20,837 nt of DNA from a virus: positions 1 to 20,837 of IMG/VR virus record IMGVR_UViG_3300044641_003146; one strand, 5' to 3'. Below the pieces are notes generated by a model. The model saw only the letters and a list, made by a program, of their open reading frames with translations, was not told the DNA's origin and searched no databases. The position numbers and the translations under genes are program-made. Positions within the stretch are counted from its first letter, which is position 1. The number at the start of each line of letters is the position of its first letter. Positions 13,850 through 20,837 of the stretch are shown piece after piece.

Positions 13850-16045
13850 TTACGCCCCGTTGTGCTTGTACAGGCCACGGAAGTCGATTGGAGCGACTCC
13901 AAATGTCTGACGCACCTTATACTTGTAAACGTCCTTGTCAAAGTCCCATTCGTTTTCAAGCACTGGAGACTGCTCGCCTTCGAGGAAAGTTACTTCGACA
14001 GTGTCGACCTGACTGTTGCTGGCAGCCAAGTACCACGCTGTGGAACTGTTGGCATCCAACAGCGGCTCGACGATGACCTTCAATGGTCGATCGCCGTTTG
14101 GTCCGTAGATGTTTTTCGTGTTGCTGTTACCAGCAGCAGAGCCACCGACGGAAGGATCTGCAATAGACCCGAGCAACTGCAGGGCGGTCGCAGAGATTGC
14201 CGCAGGAACAATCAAGAATGACGGCTGAATGTTTAGGATCACATCCGACCGCAGGCCCTTCTTGGTCATCATGGAAATGAATGCCGTGTTGAGCGTCGTC
14301 ACCGATGGAGCACCCGCACCAGTCGCAAGGTTTGCATGGCCGCCAGCAGTTGTCTGGGCAGTTGCATTAAACAATGCGCCCGTGTCGCCCATTGTCGGAT
14401 TGCTCGTCAAGACGCTGTAGACGGCCTGGTTCTGCAAACGTCGGCATGCTGCACCCTGCATTGCAGGAATGCGGCTGATTGCGTCAAGATCATCATTGAC
14501 GACGGTTTCCCATGTCACGGTGAACATGTTGCCGTACTTGTTAATCTTGTACGTTTCCTTCGTGTCGGACATTCCCGCGTCTTTGTACTCCTTGCCTTCT
14601 GGCACCATTTCGGGAGTACCCATTTCACTAAATCGAATGCGGTTGATGTTCTTGAAGTCCGCAGTCGTTCCGGCATCGCGCGCCCACATGTTCCAGGTGA
14701 ACGGAGCTTCCTCGTATCCTGCCAGAAGCGTCTTGTTGGCCGCGTCGAGCAGAAGATTCGAAAAGCTTCCAGTGGTGTGGTACGCATCACGTTGAATTCG
14801 GAATCGATTCATTGTTCCCGGATGGCCCATCGCAACCAGTGCGATGTCTTTTGCTGCCATGCGTCGAACATCGCAGCCCATCTTTTCCGCGTACATTTCG
14901 GCAACGCGGCCCAACTTCATGCTGACGAAGTCCTGATGTCCGGCCGCTGGATTTGCCAGAGTCTGGTTTCGCATTCCGCTGGCTCGCAGCGTTCTCATGA
15001 TCAGGCCATCACGGGCCGCTGCAAACAGCTTGTCATCGGCTGATTCTGTGACGCTGACACGTTCGGTCGACTGACCGGCAGGTTTATTGGCCATTCGCTC
15101 CAGTATCCTTGTTCTGGCAGTGTTGAGGTCAACGCCGTCGTCACACAGACTGTCGGCAACTGATCGCTCGATTTTGTGAACAGTGCAAAGAGCCTGAATC
15201 TCCTTGCGTCGTTTCGCATCAGTCCGCAACGCACGGCTAATAGCTTCCTCAACTTTCTTCTTGTCTTCTTCTGGATCAGTCACACCGTCCATGTTTTCGA
15301 CTTTCTTTTCTTCCTCTAGTGGCTTCATGTCGCCGTCCATGTTCTCAACTGGTTCCGCTGGCTCTGCCATTGCGGATGTGCCGAGCTTTCCGACGACCCA
15401 CGCCAAGATCTGATTTGGGTCCGTCATGCCTTCAGGGAGCCCCATTGCTGCCAGTTGCGTCAATAGTGCCTCGTCCATTCGCGTTACCTTTCTTTCGAGG
15501 TCTGTATATGACCTACGGACAGTAGAGTGCTCGTCTGCACCAGTGGCACAAATCGAAGCGTTATGTGGCTGCCATCGCACATGGATGACTGCCGGACCAT
15601 CGATCACCGCACCGCGTTTCGTCGTGTAGCTTTGGCCGTGTGGCACAAAGAGCGATTCCATCGGAACGGCTGTGATTGAAAAATCTGTTATGTGTCCCTC
15701 ATCCATTCGCGTGCGAATGACCTGCGATTCTGGATCGCTGGCGAATGCAGGAACGCCGTGAAGTTCACCGTCGATGACTTTCATCTGGCGGATAGAACCA
15801 AAAATGTTTCTGACGCTTCTGTCGTCGTGTGAATCAACGATTGGAATCTGTGACTGGTTGGCGCGAAGTACCACGCCATCCATCAACAGGACTTCATTGA
15901 TAACGTATCCACGTTCTTCGTCGTATCGTCGCACTGGTGTTTCTGTGGCAATGACAACGTCCGTGACACCAGACGAAATGCCGACAGATCGCATGACGAC
16001 CGATGGAGCTTTTAATGGTGGCAGCTTGCCTTTTTTACTTGGCAT
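13850..16045 (-). CDS. Fused prohead protease, scaffold and HK97-fold major capsid protein
   Basis: 731 residues from the ATG at 16045, which has GGAG 7 bases upstream and overlaps the portal gene by 11 bases; a longer start at 16099 would overlap by 65. Residues 1-165 are an HK97-type prohead protease with the catalytic-looking His73 (VDSHDD) and Ser123 (ITDFSITAVP). Residues 185-330 are charged and helical, with VENMDG occurring twice (233-238 and 249-254), as in a scaffold or delta domain. From about 335 to 731 the sequence is a major capsid protein of the HK97 fold (GYEEAPFTWNMWARDAG at 443-459; VTWETVVNDDLDAISRIP). In many phages protease and capsid are separate genes. The third catalytic residue was not identified. 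Confidence 0.85.
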   Translation of the reverse strand: MPSKKGKLPPLKAPSVVMRSVGISSGVTDVVIATETPVRRYDEERGYVINEVLLMDGVVLRANQSQIPIVDSHDDRSVRNIFGSIRQMKVIDGELHGVPAFASDPESQVIRTRMDEGHITDFSITAVPMESLFVPHGQSYTTKRGAVIDGPAVIHVRWQPHNASICATGADEHSTVRRSYTDLERKVTRMDEALLTQLAAMGLPEGMTDPNQILAWVVGKLGTSAMAEPAEPVENMDGDMKPLEEEKKVENMDGVTDPEEDKKKVEEAISRALRTDAKRRKEIQALCTVHKIERSVADSLCDDGVDLNTARTRILERMANKPAGQSTERVSVTESADDKLFAAARDGLIMRTLRASGMRNQTLANPAAGHQDFVSMKLGRVAEMYAEKMGCDVRRMAAKDIALVAMGHPGTMNRFRIQRDAYHTTGSFSNLLLDAANKTLLAGYEEAPFTWNMWARDAGTTADFKNINRIRFSEMGTPEMVPEGKEYKDAGMSDTKETYKINKYGNMFTVTWETVVNDDLDAISRIPAMQGAACRRLQNQAVYSVLTSNPTMGDTGALFNATAQTTAGGHANLATGAGAPSVTTLNTAFISMMTKKGLRSDVILNIQPSFLIVPAAISATALQLLGSIADPSVGGSAAGNSNTKNIYGPNGDRPLKVIVEPLLDANSSTAWYLAASNSQVDTVEVTFLEGEQSPVLENEWDFDKDVYKYKVRQTFGVAPIDFRGLYKHNGA

Positions 16046-17849
16046 TTTCTGTCTCCGGAACCTGATCCAAATCCGTGTCAACAGTTCCGTCTGACGCATC
16101 CGCCAAAAGCATCTGTGCTGTCGCTTCAGTCAATCCGAGCGACTGCAGAAACACCTTTGATTTTGTTTCGCTAGCAGTGCCTGCAATGTACTCCGCAAGA
16201 ATGTCTTCAATCGCCTTGCGATTGCGGCCCCATTGCAGCCGAGACATGTCAGACATCTCACCGGCTGGCGGTGCTGGTTGTCCCGGTTGCGAAACGGCAG
16301 ACGCCGCTGCCATTTGCTGCCCTTCAGCCTGCGTTGCGTCGACGTTGGCCATGTCGGCTGTGACGAGACCGAGTTGACGTTTCAGCTTTTCTTCTTTGGC
16401 TCGCTGGTAGAAGACATTTTTCCAGTGTTTGCCACGCTGTCCAAGCTCGTCCTGGTATGTGCTTTGAAACGAGTTCAACGCAGAATCTGACGCGGCCTGT
16501 TCGCTTTGTGGGTCTACCCATTCCCATGCGGGAGTTTGCCACTCGACCGCAGTCGCGGAACGACGGTCGGCAAGTATTTCGGACATCGACGGGAAGCCGT
16601 CGACGCCAGCAGTTGCCGCCTGATCACAGAACCTATCCCAAATCGGCTGGCACATGTGCTGTACGTCATAGCGTTGCCACCTGCGGAAACGACGACGATC
16701 TTCAAGCATACTCGTACGGCTGCTGCTGTAGCTCGTGCCGCTGTAGTTCCGGCTGACGACTTCGTAAGACAGGCCCGTACCGACCGAAATGCCCCGCAGC
16801 ATTAAATTGATCCACGGTTCAGACGCTGAGTTCGGACGCCCCGGATTGATCGACTCAACTGATTCCCCTGGCTGCAACCGTACGACCATCGCCGGCTCAA
16901 GATACTCGAACTGGTTGCCGTTGATGTCGCTCGACTCATCGTCGGTCGATGGCATTAAACCAGTGCCGCCGCGTCCGTTAGTCGTGATCGCGACGCCAAA
17001 ACATGAGGCAACTGCTGACGCCTGTATTTCGTTGTCGACGTATACGCCGAGATCTCGCAGCCATGAAAGCACTGGAGCAAACCACGACACGCCGCGAGTT
17101 TGCCCAATCCGGTCGACTCGGTACAAATGCAGGATCTCTTTCGCGTCGATCCGTACCGGAAGAACACGGGTGGCGTATGGTCCGTTTGGATGCTCTGGAT
17201 AAATCCAGTAGGCGAGCGGCTTTCCGAGATCGTCGAGTTCAACGCCTCGGATGACTTTGTTGCCGTCCTTGCTGTGAATCTTGTAGGTGTCTTTGTCGGT
17301 AGCCAGTCGGTCGGCTTCGATCAGTTCCAAGGCAAGCGGCACAGGGCGATAGATGCCACGATACTTGTTCGATGGAGTGTTGACGAGGTGAATCAGCACC
17401 TCCCCAGCCTCGACCATTTCACGCTGTGCAAGCTGTTGGATTTCCGCAAAGTTCAAACGTCCGTTGACGTCACAAACCTCGCACCACTCCTGCCAAACCT
17501 TGTCGCGGACTTCGTTGACGTCTTCGACGTCCGTGCCTTCTGGTGTTTCAACCTGAGACTGTGCGGTTATGCCCGTTCCGATGACAGAACTGACAATTGT
17601 GTCGACGACGCCCCAAGCATAGGCGTTATCACGAACCAACGCGCGGGACCATGCTCGAAGCGAATCCGCTCCAAACGGCCCAAGCAGTTCACTGTCTGCT
17701 GACTGGTTTTTCGGTTTCTTGTTGTTCGTCAACCGGCTGGCTTCTGCCCCGGCGTACATTCGCTCAAGCGTTTTGCGTTGCTGCGTTCGTCGCACTGCAG
17801 CCGCAGGACTAAACACGCCGATAACTTTGTCTAGGGCTGTGCCAATCAT
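16035..17849 (-). CDS. Portal protein, lambda family
   Basis: 604 residues from the ATG at 17849, sharing ATGA with the end of the gpW-like gene. Lambda-type portal features are the RDNAYAWGVVDTIVSSVIGTG stretch at 73-93, split here as RDNAYAWGVVDT and SSVIGTG, then ELIEADRLAT (175-184), RVDRIGQTRGVSWFAPVL (244-261) and the stem region DNEIQASAVASCFGVAITT (272-290). NYSGTSYSSSRTSMLEDRR at 368-386 is the conserved Ser/Arg segment of this family. The C-terminus is acidic and variable. Twelve copies would form the DNA gate of the head and bind the terminase. Length is normal, slightly above lambda gpB. Confidence 0.92.
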   Translation of the reverse strand: MIGTALDKVIGVFSPAAAVRRTQQRKTLERMYAGAEASRLTNNKKPKNQSADSELLGPFGADSLRAWSRALVRDNAYAWGVVDTIVSSVIGTGITAQSQVETPEGTDVEDVNEVRDKVWQEWCEVCDVNGRLNFAEIQQLAQREMVEAGEVLIHLVNTPSNKYRGIYRPVPLALELIEADRLATDKDTYKIHSKDGNKVIRGVELDDLGKPLAYWIYPEHPNGPYATRVLPVRIDAKEILHLYRVDRIGQTRGVSWFAPVLSWLRDLGVYVDNEIQASAVASCFGVAITTNGRGGTGLMPSTDDESSDINGNQFEYLEPAMVVRLQPGESVESINPGRPNSASEPWINLMLRGISVGTGLSYEVVSRNYSGTSYSSSRTSMLEDRRRFRRWQRYDVQHMCQPIWDRFCDQAATAGVDGFPSMSEILADRRSATAVEWQTPAWEWVDPQSEQAASDSALNSFQSTYQDELGQRGKHWKNVFYQRAKEEKLKRQLGLVTADMANVDATQAEGQQMAAASAVSQPGQPAPPAGEMSDMSRLQWGRNRKAIEDILAEYIAGTASETKSKVFLQSLGLTEATAQMLLADASDGTVDTDLDQVPETENAK

Positions 17850-18064
17850 TGGCGAGCCCTCTGCATTTTGGCAACTCGGAACATGCTGCCGGAACCTGAC
17901 TCACGGTCAGCTTCCATCTGCAGCATCCGGCGTTGCTCGAACAGAGTCGGCAAGTCAAGCGACGTCACCGAACGTGATCCGATCGAGTACGAGGAAGCTC
18001 CTCCGGTCAGGAGTGCTTCAATCGCTGCGTCGATCTGTGCGAGTAGTGAAGTCGCTGTTGCCAT
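17846..18064 (-). CDS. gpW-like head-tail joining protein
   Basis: 72 residues from the ATG at 18064. A helix (LLAQIDAAIEALLTGG, 7-22) is followed by two short strands (SSYSIGSRSVTS) and a second helix (DLPTLFEQRRMLQMEADRE). Helix, beta hairpin, helix within 65 residues and the LTGG to SxxDL spacing match the lambda gpW family, which plugs the portal and keeps DNA inside before the tail joins. The gene directly precedes the portal, as lambda W precedes B. A ribosome site is not obvious. Confidence 0.72.
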   Translation of the reverse strand: MATATSLLAQIDAAIEALLTGGASSYSIGSRSVTSLDLPTLFEQRRMLQMEADRESGSGSMFRVAKMQRARQ

Positions 18065-18137
18065 GCCCGCATGATTGCGGTGTCAGGCGGCGATGCGATA
18101 GGGCAAGCATGGGTGCGGTTTATATGCCGTGTAAATC
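18065..18137. other. Short gap between the zinc-ribbon and gpW-like genes
   Basis: 73 bases with no gene and no clear promoter or hairpin terminator. It may hold the leader of the gpW-like gene. Confidence 0.4.
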
Positions 18138-18413
18138 CTATTCCTTCCACGTCGCTCCGCAATATCCGCACTTGCAGTACCTTGTCCGCCCCTGCGTGCT
18201 GACGACTCTAGAAAACGACTTTCCCGCAGTTTCCTCATTAGCCGCCCGCAAGGCAGGGCATGACGCGCAGTCCTTTGGCACAAACGTGGTTACTCGTGGC
18301 TTCGGCTTAACGTCTTCTGAGACTGTTGACCCATCCGCCTGCTCGTTTCTTTGGGGCTCCATGACGTTGGCCTGCAGGCTTTCCGGCTGGCGGTTTTTGT
18401 TGTGCTTGCTCAT
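18138..18413 (-). CDS. Small zinc-ribbon protein overlapping the terminase end
   Basis: 91 residues if read from the ATG at 18413; ATGs at 18449 and 18362 are alternatives. Any of them lies inside the 3' end of the large terminase gene, an unusual overlap of 56-143 bases. The first 45 residues are polar and probably disordered. The C-terminal part holds CASC (49-52) and CKCGYC (80-85), a C2-C3 zinc-ribbon-like layout, with TRYC before it. Small Com-like zinc fingers occur in other phages as translation regulators, but this one is not clearly of that family. The zinc part alone could start at a GTG after the terminase stop, giving about 47 residues. Confidence 0.55.
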   Translation of the reverse strand: MSKHNKNRQPESLQANVMEPQRNEQADGSTVSEDVKPKPRVTTFVPKDCASCPALRAANEETAGKSFSRVVSTQGRTRYCKCGYCGATWKE

Positions 18414-20415
18414 TTGGGGCTTTCGGTCTTGGAGTAACTGACTGGCCATTCGGAGTCTCTGGGGTCGGGGAAAGAAGATAAATGCCGCGAGCACTTGCCG
18501 CAGCCGCAGCGTTGTATGTGGCATCGAGCCAGTGGTTGTTATCGCTTACCACGTTCCAGTATGTTTTGAGGCCCTTGCCTTCCTTAAACTCGCTGACCAG
18601 TTCTTCGGCAACGATGTGTTGAGCGTACGACGTGTGTTTTTTGTCGCCCGGCTGATTGAACAGCGACAGCGCTCCGCGCCGCAGAAAGTTCTGTTCGTCA
18701 AACGTCGGGGTCAAAAACCGTTCGTGAATGAACTGTTTCCAGTAGTCTGTATTAAGTTCGTACAGCCAAAGGCCCTGCGTTTCCTGATAGGCTGCATGGA
18801 AATGATTTCCGGGCTTTATCTTGTCAGTTTCCGTCGTCTTATCGCGATAGTTGCCGATACCCTTGGACACGTAAAACGGAGTCCCGCCTACGTCTCTCAC
18901 GAACTGGTACGCCGCATCTGTAAACGTTCCCGAGTCGACAAACACCGCATCGACCTTGCGAGCCGATCCGGCCGCGTCGACATACTTTTTGTTTAAGATC
19001 TCATCACGCCAGTTCAGCAACGATTTGTAAATCTGTGGTTCGCTGGCTTGGTTGTCCATACCTTTGTCAGTGCCGACGACTTCAGCCCGACCGTAATCAA
19101 TCACGCACCCGCCAGCACCCTTCCACCATGCGATCACGACCCAATGGCAGAGATACTTTCCAAGGTCAATCGCTGCTGTGACGCAAGAGGCATTGGCAGG
19201 CAACTGGCCGCGATCCAATCCACTCAATCGACCTGCCACCATTTGCCACGATAGCCCGCTGCCCTGTGGCCCAACTTCGTCCGGAGGATCATTGTCGATT
19301 TCCGTCGCAACCGCTTCCTCGCCCCAGTCCGCGACCTTGTTAAAATACGACTGAATCGCGGAAAGCTCAAGCGGTTCACTGTCTTCGTGAATCGTGCCGT
19401 CAAACGATGACGCATTGCTGACGATGCAATCACGCTCAATCTCTGCTCGATTGTCACGCCAGAACCGAAAAGCTTCTCGTGCGTCAGGGTCATCGTCTGC
19501 CCGCTCGATTCGTTTGGTCATGTATTCCTGAACCAAGTCCATGCGGTCGGGCCGCTTAATCATTTTCCGATATCGCTTGCCCTTCCAAGACGGTTTTTTC
19601 TTTGGGTCGGTAAACTTAAACGCTATGCACTTGCGGTTCTGAATCGTGCAAAGAAACACACGAGCAACGCGACGTGCCGACGATGCAAGCCCGGCAATAT
19701 CCTTTTCGATGATGTCTTCGTTCTTTTCGATAACAGCGTCCGACTCGGCTGCCTGACGGTCCTCGATGTCGTCAATGATTGCGATATCGGGCCGTATGTC
19801 ACGATAGTTGGTTCCGCGAATGCCGCCATCAATTCCGATTGATGCAAGAATCTGGCCCCGGCTGACTGGTTCGATATCCTCCGGCCAATCGTCAGGCAGT
19901 TGATGGCGGCCAATAATCGGATAGATAAGGTGATCGGCCGCCAGTTCTAAACGACTGAACTCACCGGCAACCGTTTGCATCCGCGCCCGGCTTGACCATC
20001 CGCCGACAGCTTTGAATGGCTGGCAAATTTCCGGGAAGTCCTGCAGCAGCAATTCCGATTGCTGAAGCTTTTCGCGAACCGTCCGCAGCTCAGATTCGCT
20101 CTTTCGTTGGTTCTTACCAATAACGATTGGAAACACCGCAAGGCCGGTCAGCGTCAAATACAGTGCCGTGTAAATGGCAAGCTTTGTTTTGCCCTCTCCG
20201 CGAGTCCCCGCAATGGCTTGGTCGCCGCCGTACATCGCAGCCCTGACGATTGAGTCGTGCATATCGCGACGGTCAGCCGTGAATGGCTCAAAGAACACTT
20301 CCGGAAAGTACGTCGTCAAAAACAGTTCTCCATCCTGAAGTGCGTCGCGCCTGCGTATTGGGTCTTTGGGAATCGGTATTTTGATGTCGCGATCCGAGGC
20401 CCGCTTTTTGGCCAT
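18307..20415 (-). CDS. terL: Terminase large subunit (GpA-like ATPase and nuclease)
   Basis: 702 residues from the ATG at 20415, 25 bases after the small-subunit stop. Longer starts (ATG 20541, TTG 20544) would overlap that gene by about 100 bases, out of keeping with the other junctions here. Walker A GTRGEGKT is at 70-77 and Walker B IAIIDDIED at 211-219, completing the DNA-translocating ATPase. The nuclease part shows acidic residues at D417 (AAIDLGK), D494 (VFVDSG) and D631 (HWLDATYNAAAA), the metal-ion triad expected of the RNase-H-like fold. The C-terminus is proline-rich and basic (PKKRAGGWVNSLRRR), likely binding DNA or portal. The gene powers genome packaging and cuts the concatemer. 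Confidence 0.93.
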   Translation of the reverse strand: MAKKRASDRDIKIPIPKDPIRRRDALQDGELFLTTYFPEVFFEPFTADRRDMHDSIVRAAMYGGDQAIAGTRGEGKTKLAIYTALYLTLTGLAVFPIVIGKNQRKSESELRTVREKLQQSELLLQDFPEICQPFKAVGGWSSRARMQTVAGEFSRLELAADHLIYPIIGRHQLPDDWPEDIEPVSRGQILASIGIDGGIRGTNYRDIRPDIAIIDDIEDRQAAESDAVIEKNEDIIEKDIAGLASSARRVARVFLCTIQNRKCIAFKFTDPKKKPSWKGKRYRKMIKRPDRMDLVQEYMTKRIERADDDPDAREAFRFWRDNRAEIERDCIVSNASSFDGTIHEDSEPLELSAIQSYFNKVADWGEEAVATEIDNDPPDEVGPQGSGLSWQMVAGRLSGLDRGQLPANASCVTAAIDLGKYLCHWVVIAWWKGAGGCVIDYGRAEVVGTDKGMDNQASEPQIYKSLLNWRDEILNKKYVDAAGSARKVDAVFVDSGTFTDAAYQFVRDVGGTPFYVSKGIGNYRDKTTETDKIKPGNHFHAAYQETQGLWLYELNTDYWKQFIHERFLTPTFDEQNFLRRGALSLFNQPGDKKHTSYAQHIVAEELVSEFKEGKGLKTYWNVVSDNNHWLDATYNAAAAASARGIYLLSPTPETPNGQSVTPRPKAPNEQAQQKPPAGKPAGQRHGAPKKRAGGWVNSLRRR

Positions 20416-20440
20416 TCGGTCGCTTTGCTTCGACCGCTCA

Positions 20441-20767
20441 TCATTCTGCAGCAGTGGCTTTGTGATCGGATGCGATCTTAGCCAGCTCTCCAGTTGGGAG
20501 GTGCTTAATGATTGCAAGTAATTGTAATCGTCGCTGATCATCAAGAGCCTGTTTTTTCAGGGCGAGTTCTTCACGTTTCACGTCGGCCTTATCTGCCCGC
20601 ACAAGTGCATCAAACGCCTTCACCTTCATTTCATCATCAGCAGAGTTTTCGATCACGTCGAACAGATCGTGAACGGCTTGACTCTTGCGGGCATCGCATT
20701 TGTCCAGCCATCCGCTCACGAGTGCTCTCCCAGTCAATTTTACGTCTGCGATTGTTTTCAGTGGCAT
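20441..20767 (-). CDS. terS: Probable terminase small subunit
   Basis: 108 residues from the ATG at 20767, with GGGGGCGGA directly upstream. It opens MPLKTIADVKLTGRALVSGW, helix-turn-helix-like, followed by a long charged helix (KADVKREELALKKQALDDQRR, about 60-80, heptad-like and suitable for an oligomeric core) and a short C-terminal helix. Position immediately before the large subunit, size and helical makeup are those of DNA-recognising small terminases. Family membership is not proven by a motif. A Nu1-type HTH-plus-coiled-coil protein is the likeliest equivalent. Confidence 0.6.
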   Translation of the reverse strand: MPLKTIADVKLTGRALVSGWLDKCDARKSQAVHDLFDVIENSADDEMKVKAFDALVRADKADVKREELALKKQALDDQRRLQLLAIIKHLPTGELAKIASDHKATAAE

Positions 20768-20837
20768 TCCGCCCCCTACCCCGAAACGACCGGCAGGAAC
20801 GCACTAACTTTCTGTTGAGAATCCGGGGCTTTTTTCA
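20768..20837. other. Right edge upstream of the packaging genes
   Basis: 70 bases with no gene. No good -35/-10 pair is seen for the late operon, so its promoter probably lies beyond the window. The plus strand ends ATCCGGGGCT followed by six T, like the 3' half of a terminator whose other arm is not present in the visible bases. Confidence 0.35.

Noticed and set aside
13862-17702. Long plus-strand frames opposite capsid and portal genes (up to 235 codons)
   Set aside because: Both opposite genes are firmly identified. The plus-strand products have no domain, ribosome site or promoter, and are expected by-products of the codon bias.
20441-20544. Large-terminase start at 20544 or 20541
   Set aside because: It would overlap the small subunit by about 100 bases. 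The ATG at 20415 gives normal spacing, although the longer form cannot be excluded.
20821-20830. ATCCGGGGCT at the right edge, also at 1532-1541, as possible attachment or end repeats
   Set aside because: Only ten bases match, both copies sit in GC-rich hairpin-like sequence, and no integrase or tRNA is near.
1-20837. tRNA genes, CRISPR arrays, insertion sequences, large repeats
   Set aside because: None was seen by eye on either strand. A dedicated scan would be needed to exclude weak cases.

Overview
The window is a block of a tailed double-stranded DNA bacteriophage or prophage, almost certainly a siphovirus. Every supported gene lies on the minus strand, so transcription runs from base 20837 towards base 1. 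The packaging and head genes resemble the lambda/GpA type: large terminase, a gpW-like joiner, a lambda-family portal and a gpZ-type minor tail protein. There is a tape-measure gene and a slippery-site tail chaperone pair, but no sheath or baseplate genes, which points to a long non-contractile tail. The host cannot be fixed from the sequence. A Gram-negative or planctomycete-like host of moderate GC would fit, but this is a guess. No integrase, attachment site, lysis gene, tRNA, CRISPR array or insertion sequence is visible, so lytic phage versus prophage stays open.

In order of transcription the late operon reads: small terminase (20767-20441); large terminase (20415-18307); a small zinc-ribbon protein (about 18413-18138); gpW-like joiner (18064-17846); portal (17849-16035); a fused prohead protease, scaffold and major capsid protein (16045-13850); an intercistronic hairpin (13808-13831); a beta-rich virion protein (13749-13090); head-tail joining protein (13093-12737); probable tail terminator (12746-12246); gpZ-like protein (12249-11665); tail tube (11656-10721); tail assembly chaperone with a probable -1 frameshift extension (10713-10309, then 10381-10034); tape measure (10037-8400); four tail-tip or adhesion candidates of increasing cysteine content (8400-4846); a 51-residue membrane protein (4846-4691); an 892-residue multi-domain glycosyltransferase (4698-2020); and a small methyltransferase-like protein (2023-1526). 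Most neighbours overlap through ATGA, TAATG or GTGA junctions, so the operon looks translationally coupled. It closes at nested hairpins (1466-1543).

A second, separately controlled minus-strand operon begins at about base 1330. A good sigma70-like promoter (-35 at 1362-1357, -10 at 1340-1335) is bracketed by two identical palindromes. It drives three tiny genes (59, 38 and 51 codons; the third is a ribbon-helix-helix protein) and then a SNF2-type helicase that runs off the left edge. This looks like the start of an early, replication or regulatory module. The ribbon-helix-helix protein is an obvious candidate for binding the palindromes.

The most unusual parts are the A9 frameshift site feeding a cysteine-rich zinc-finger-like extension, the protease-capsid fusion, the large glycosyltransferase plus methyltransferase pair at the end of the tail genes, and the disulfide- or metal-rich modular 413-residue protein beside them. 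Together the last items suggest a phage-encoded adhesion and glycan-modification module. That functional link is inference.
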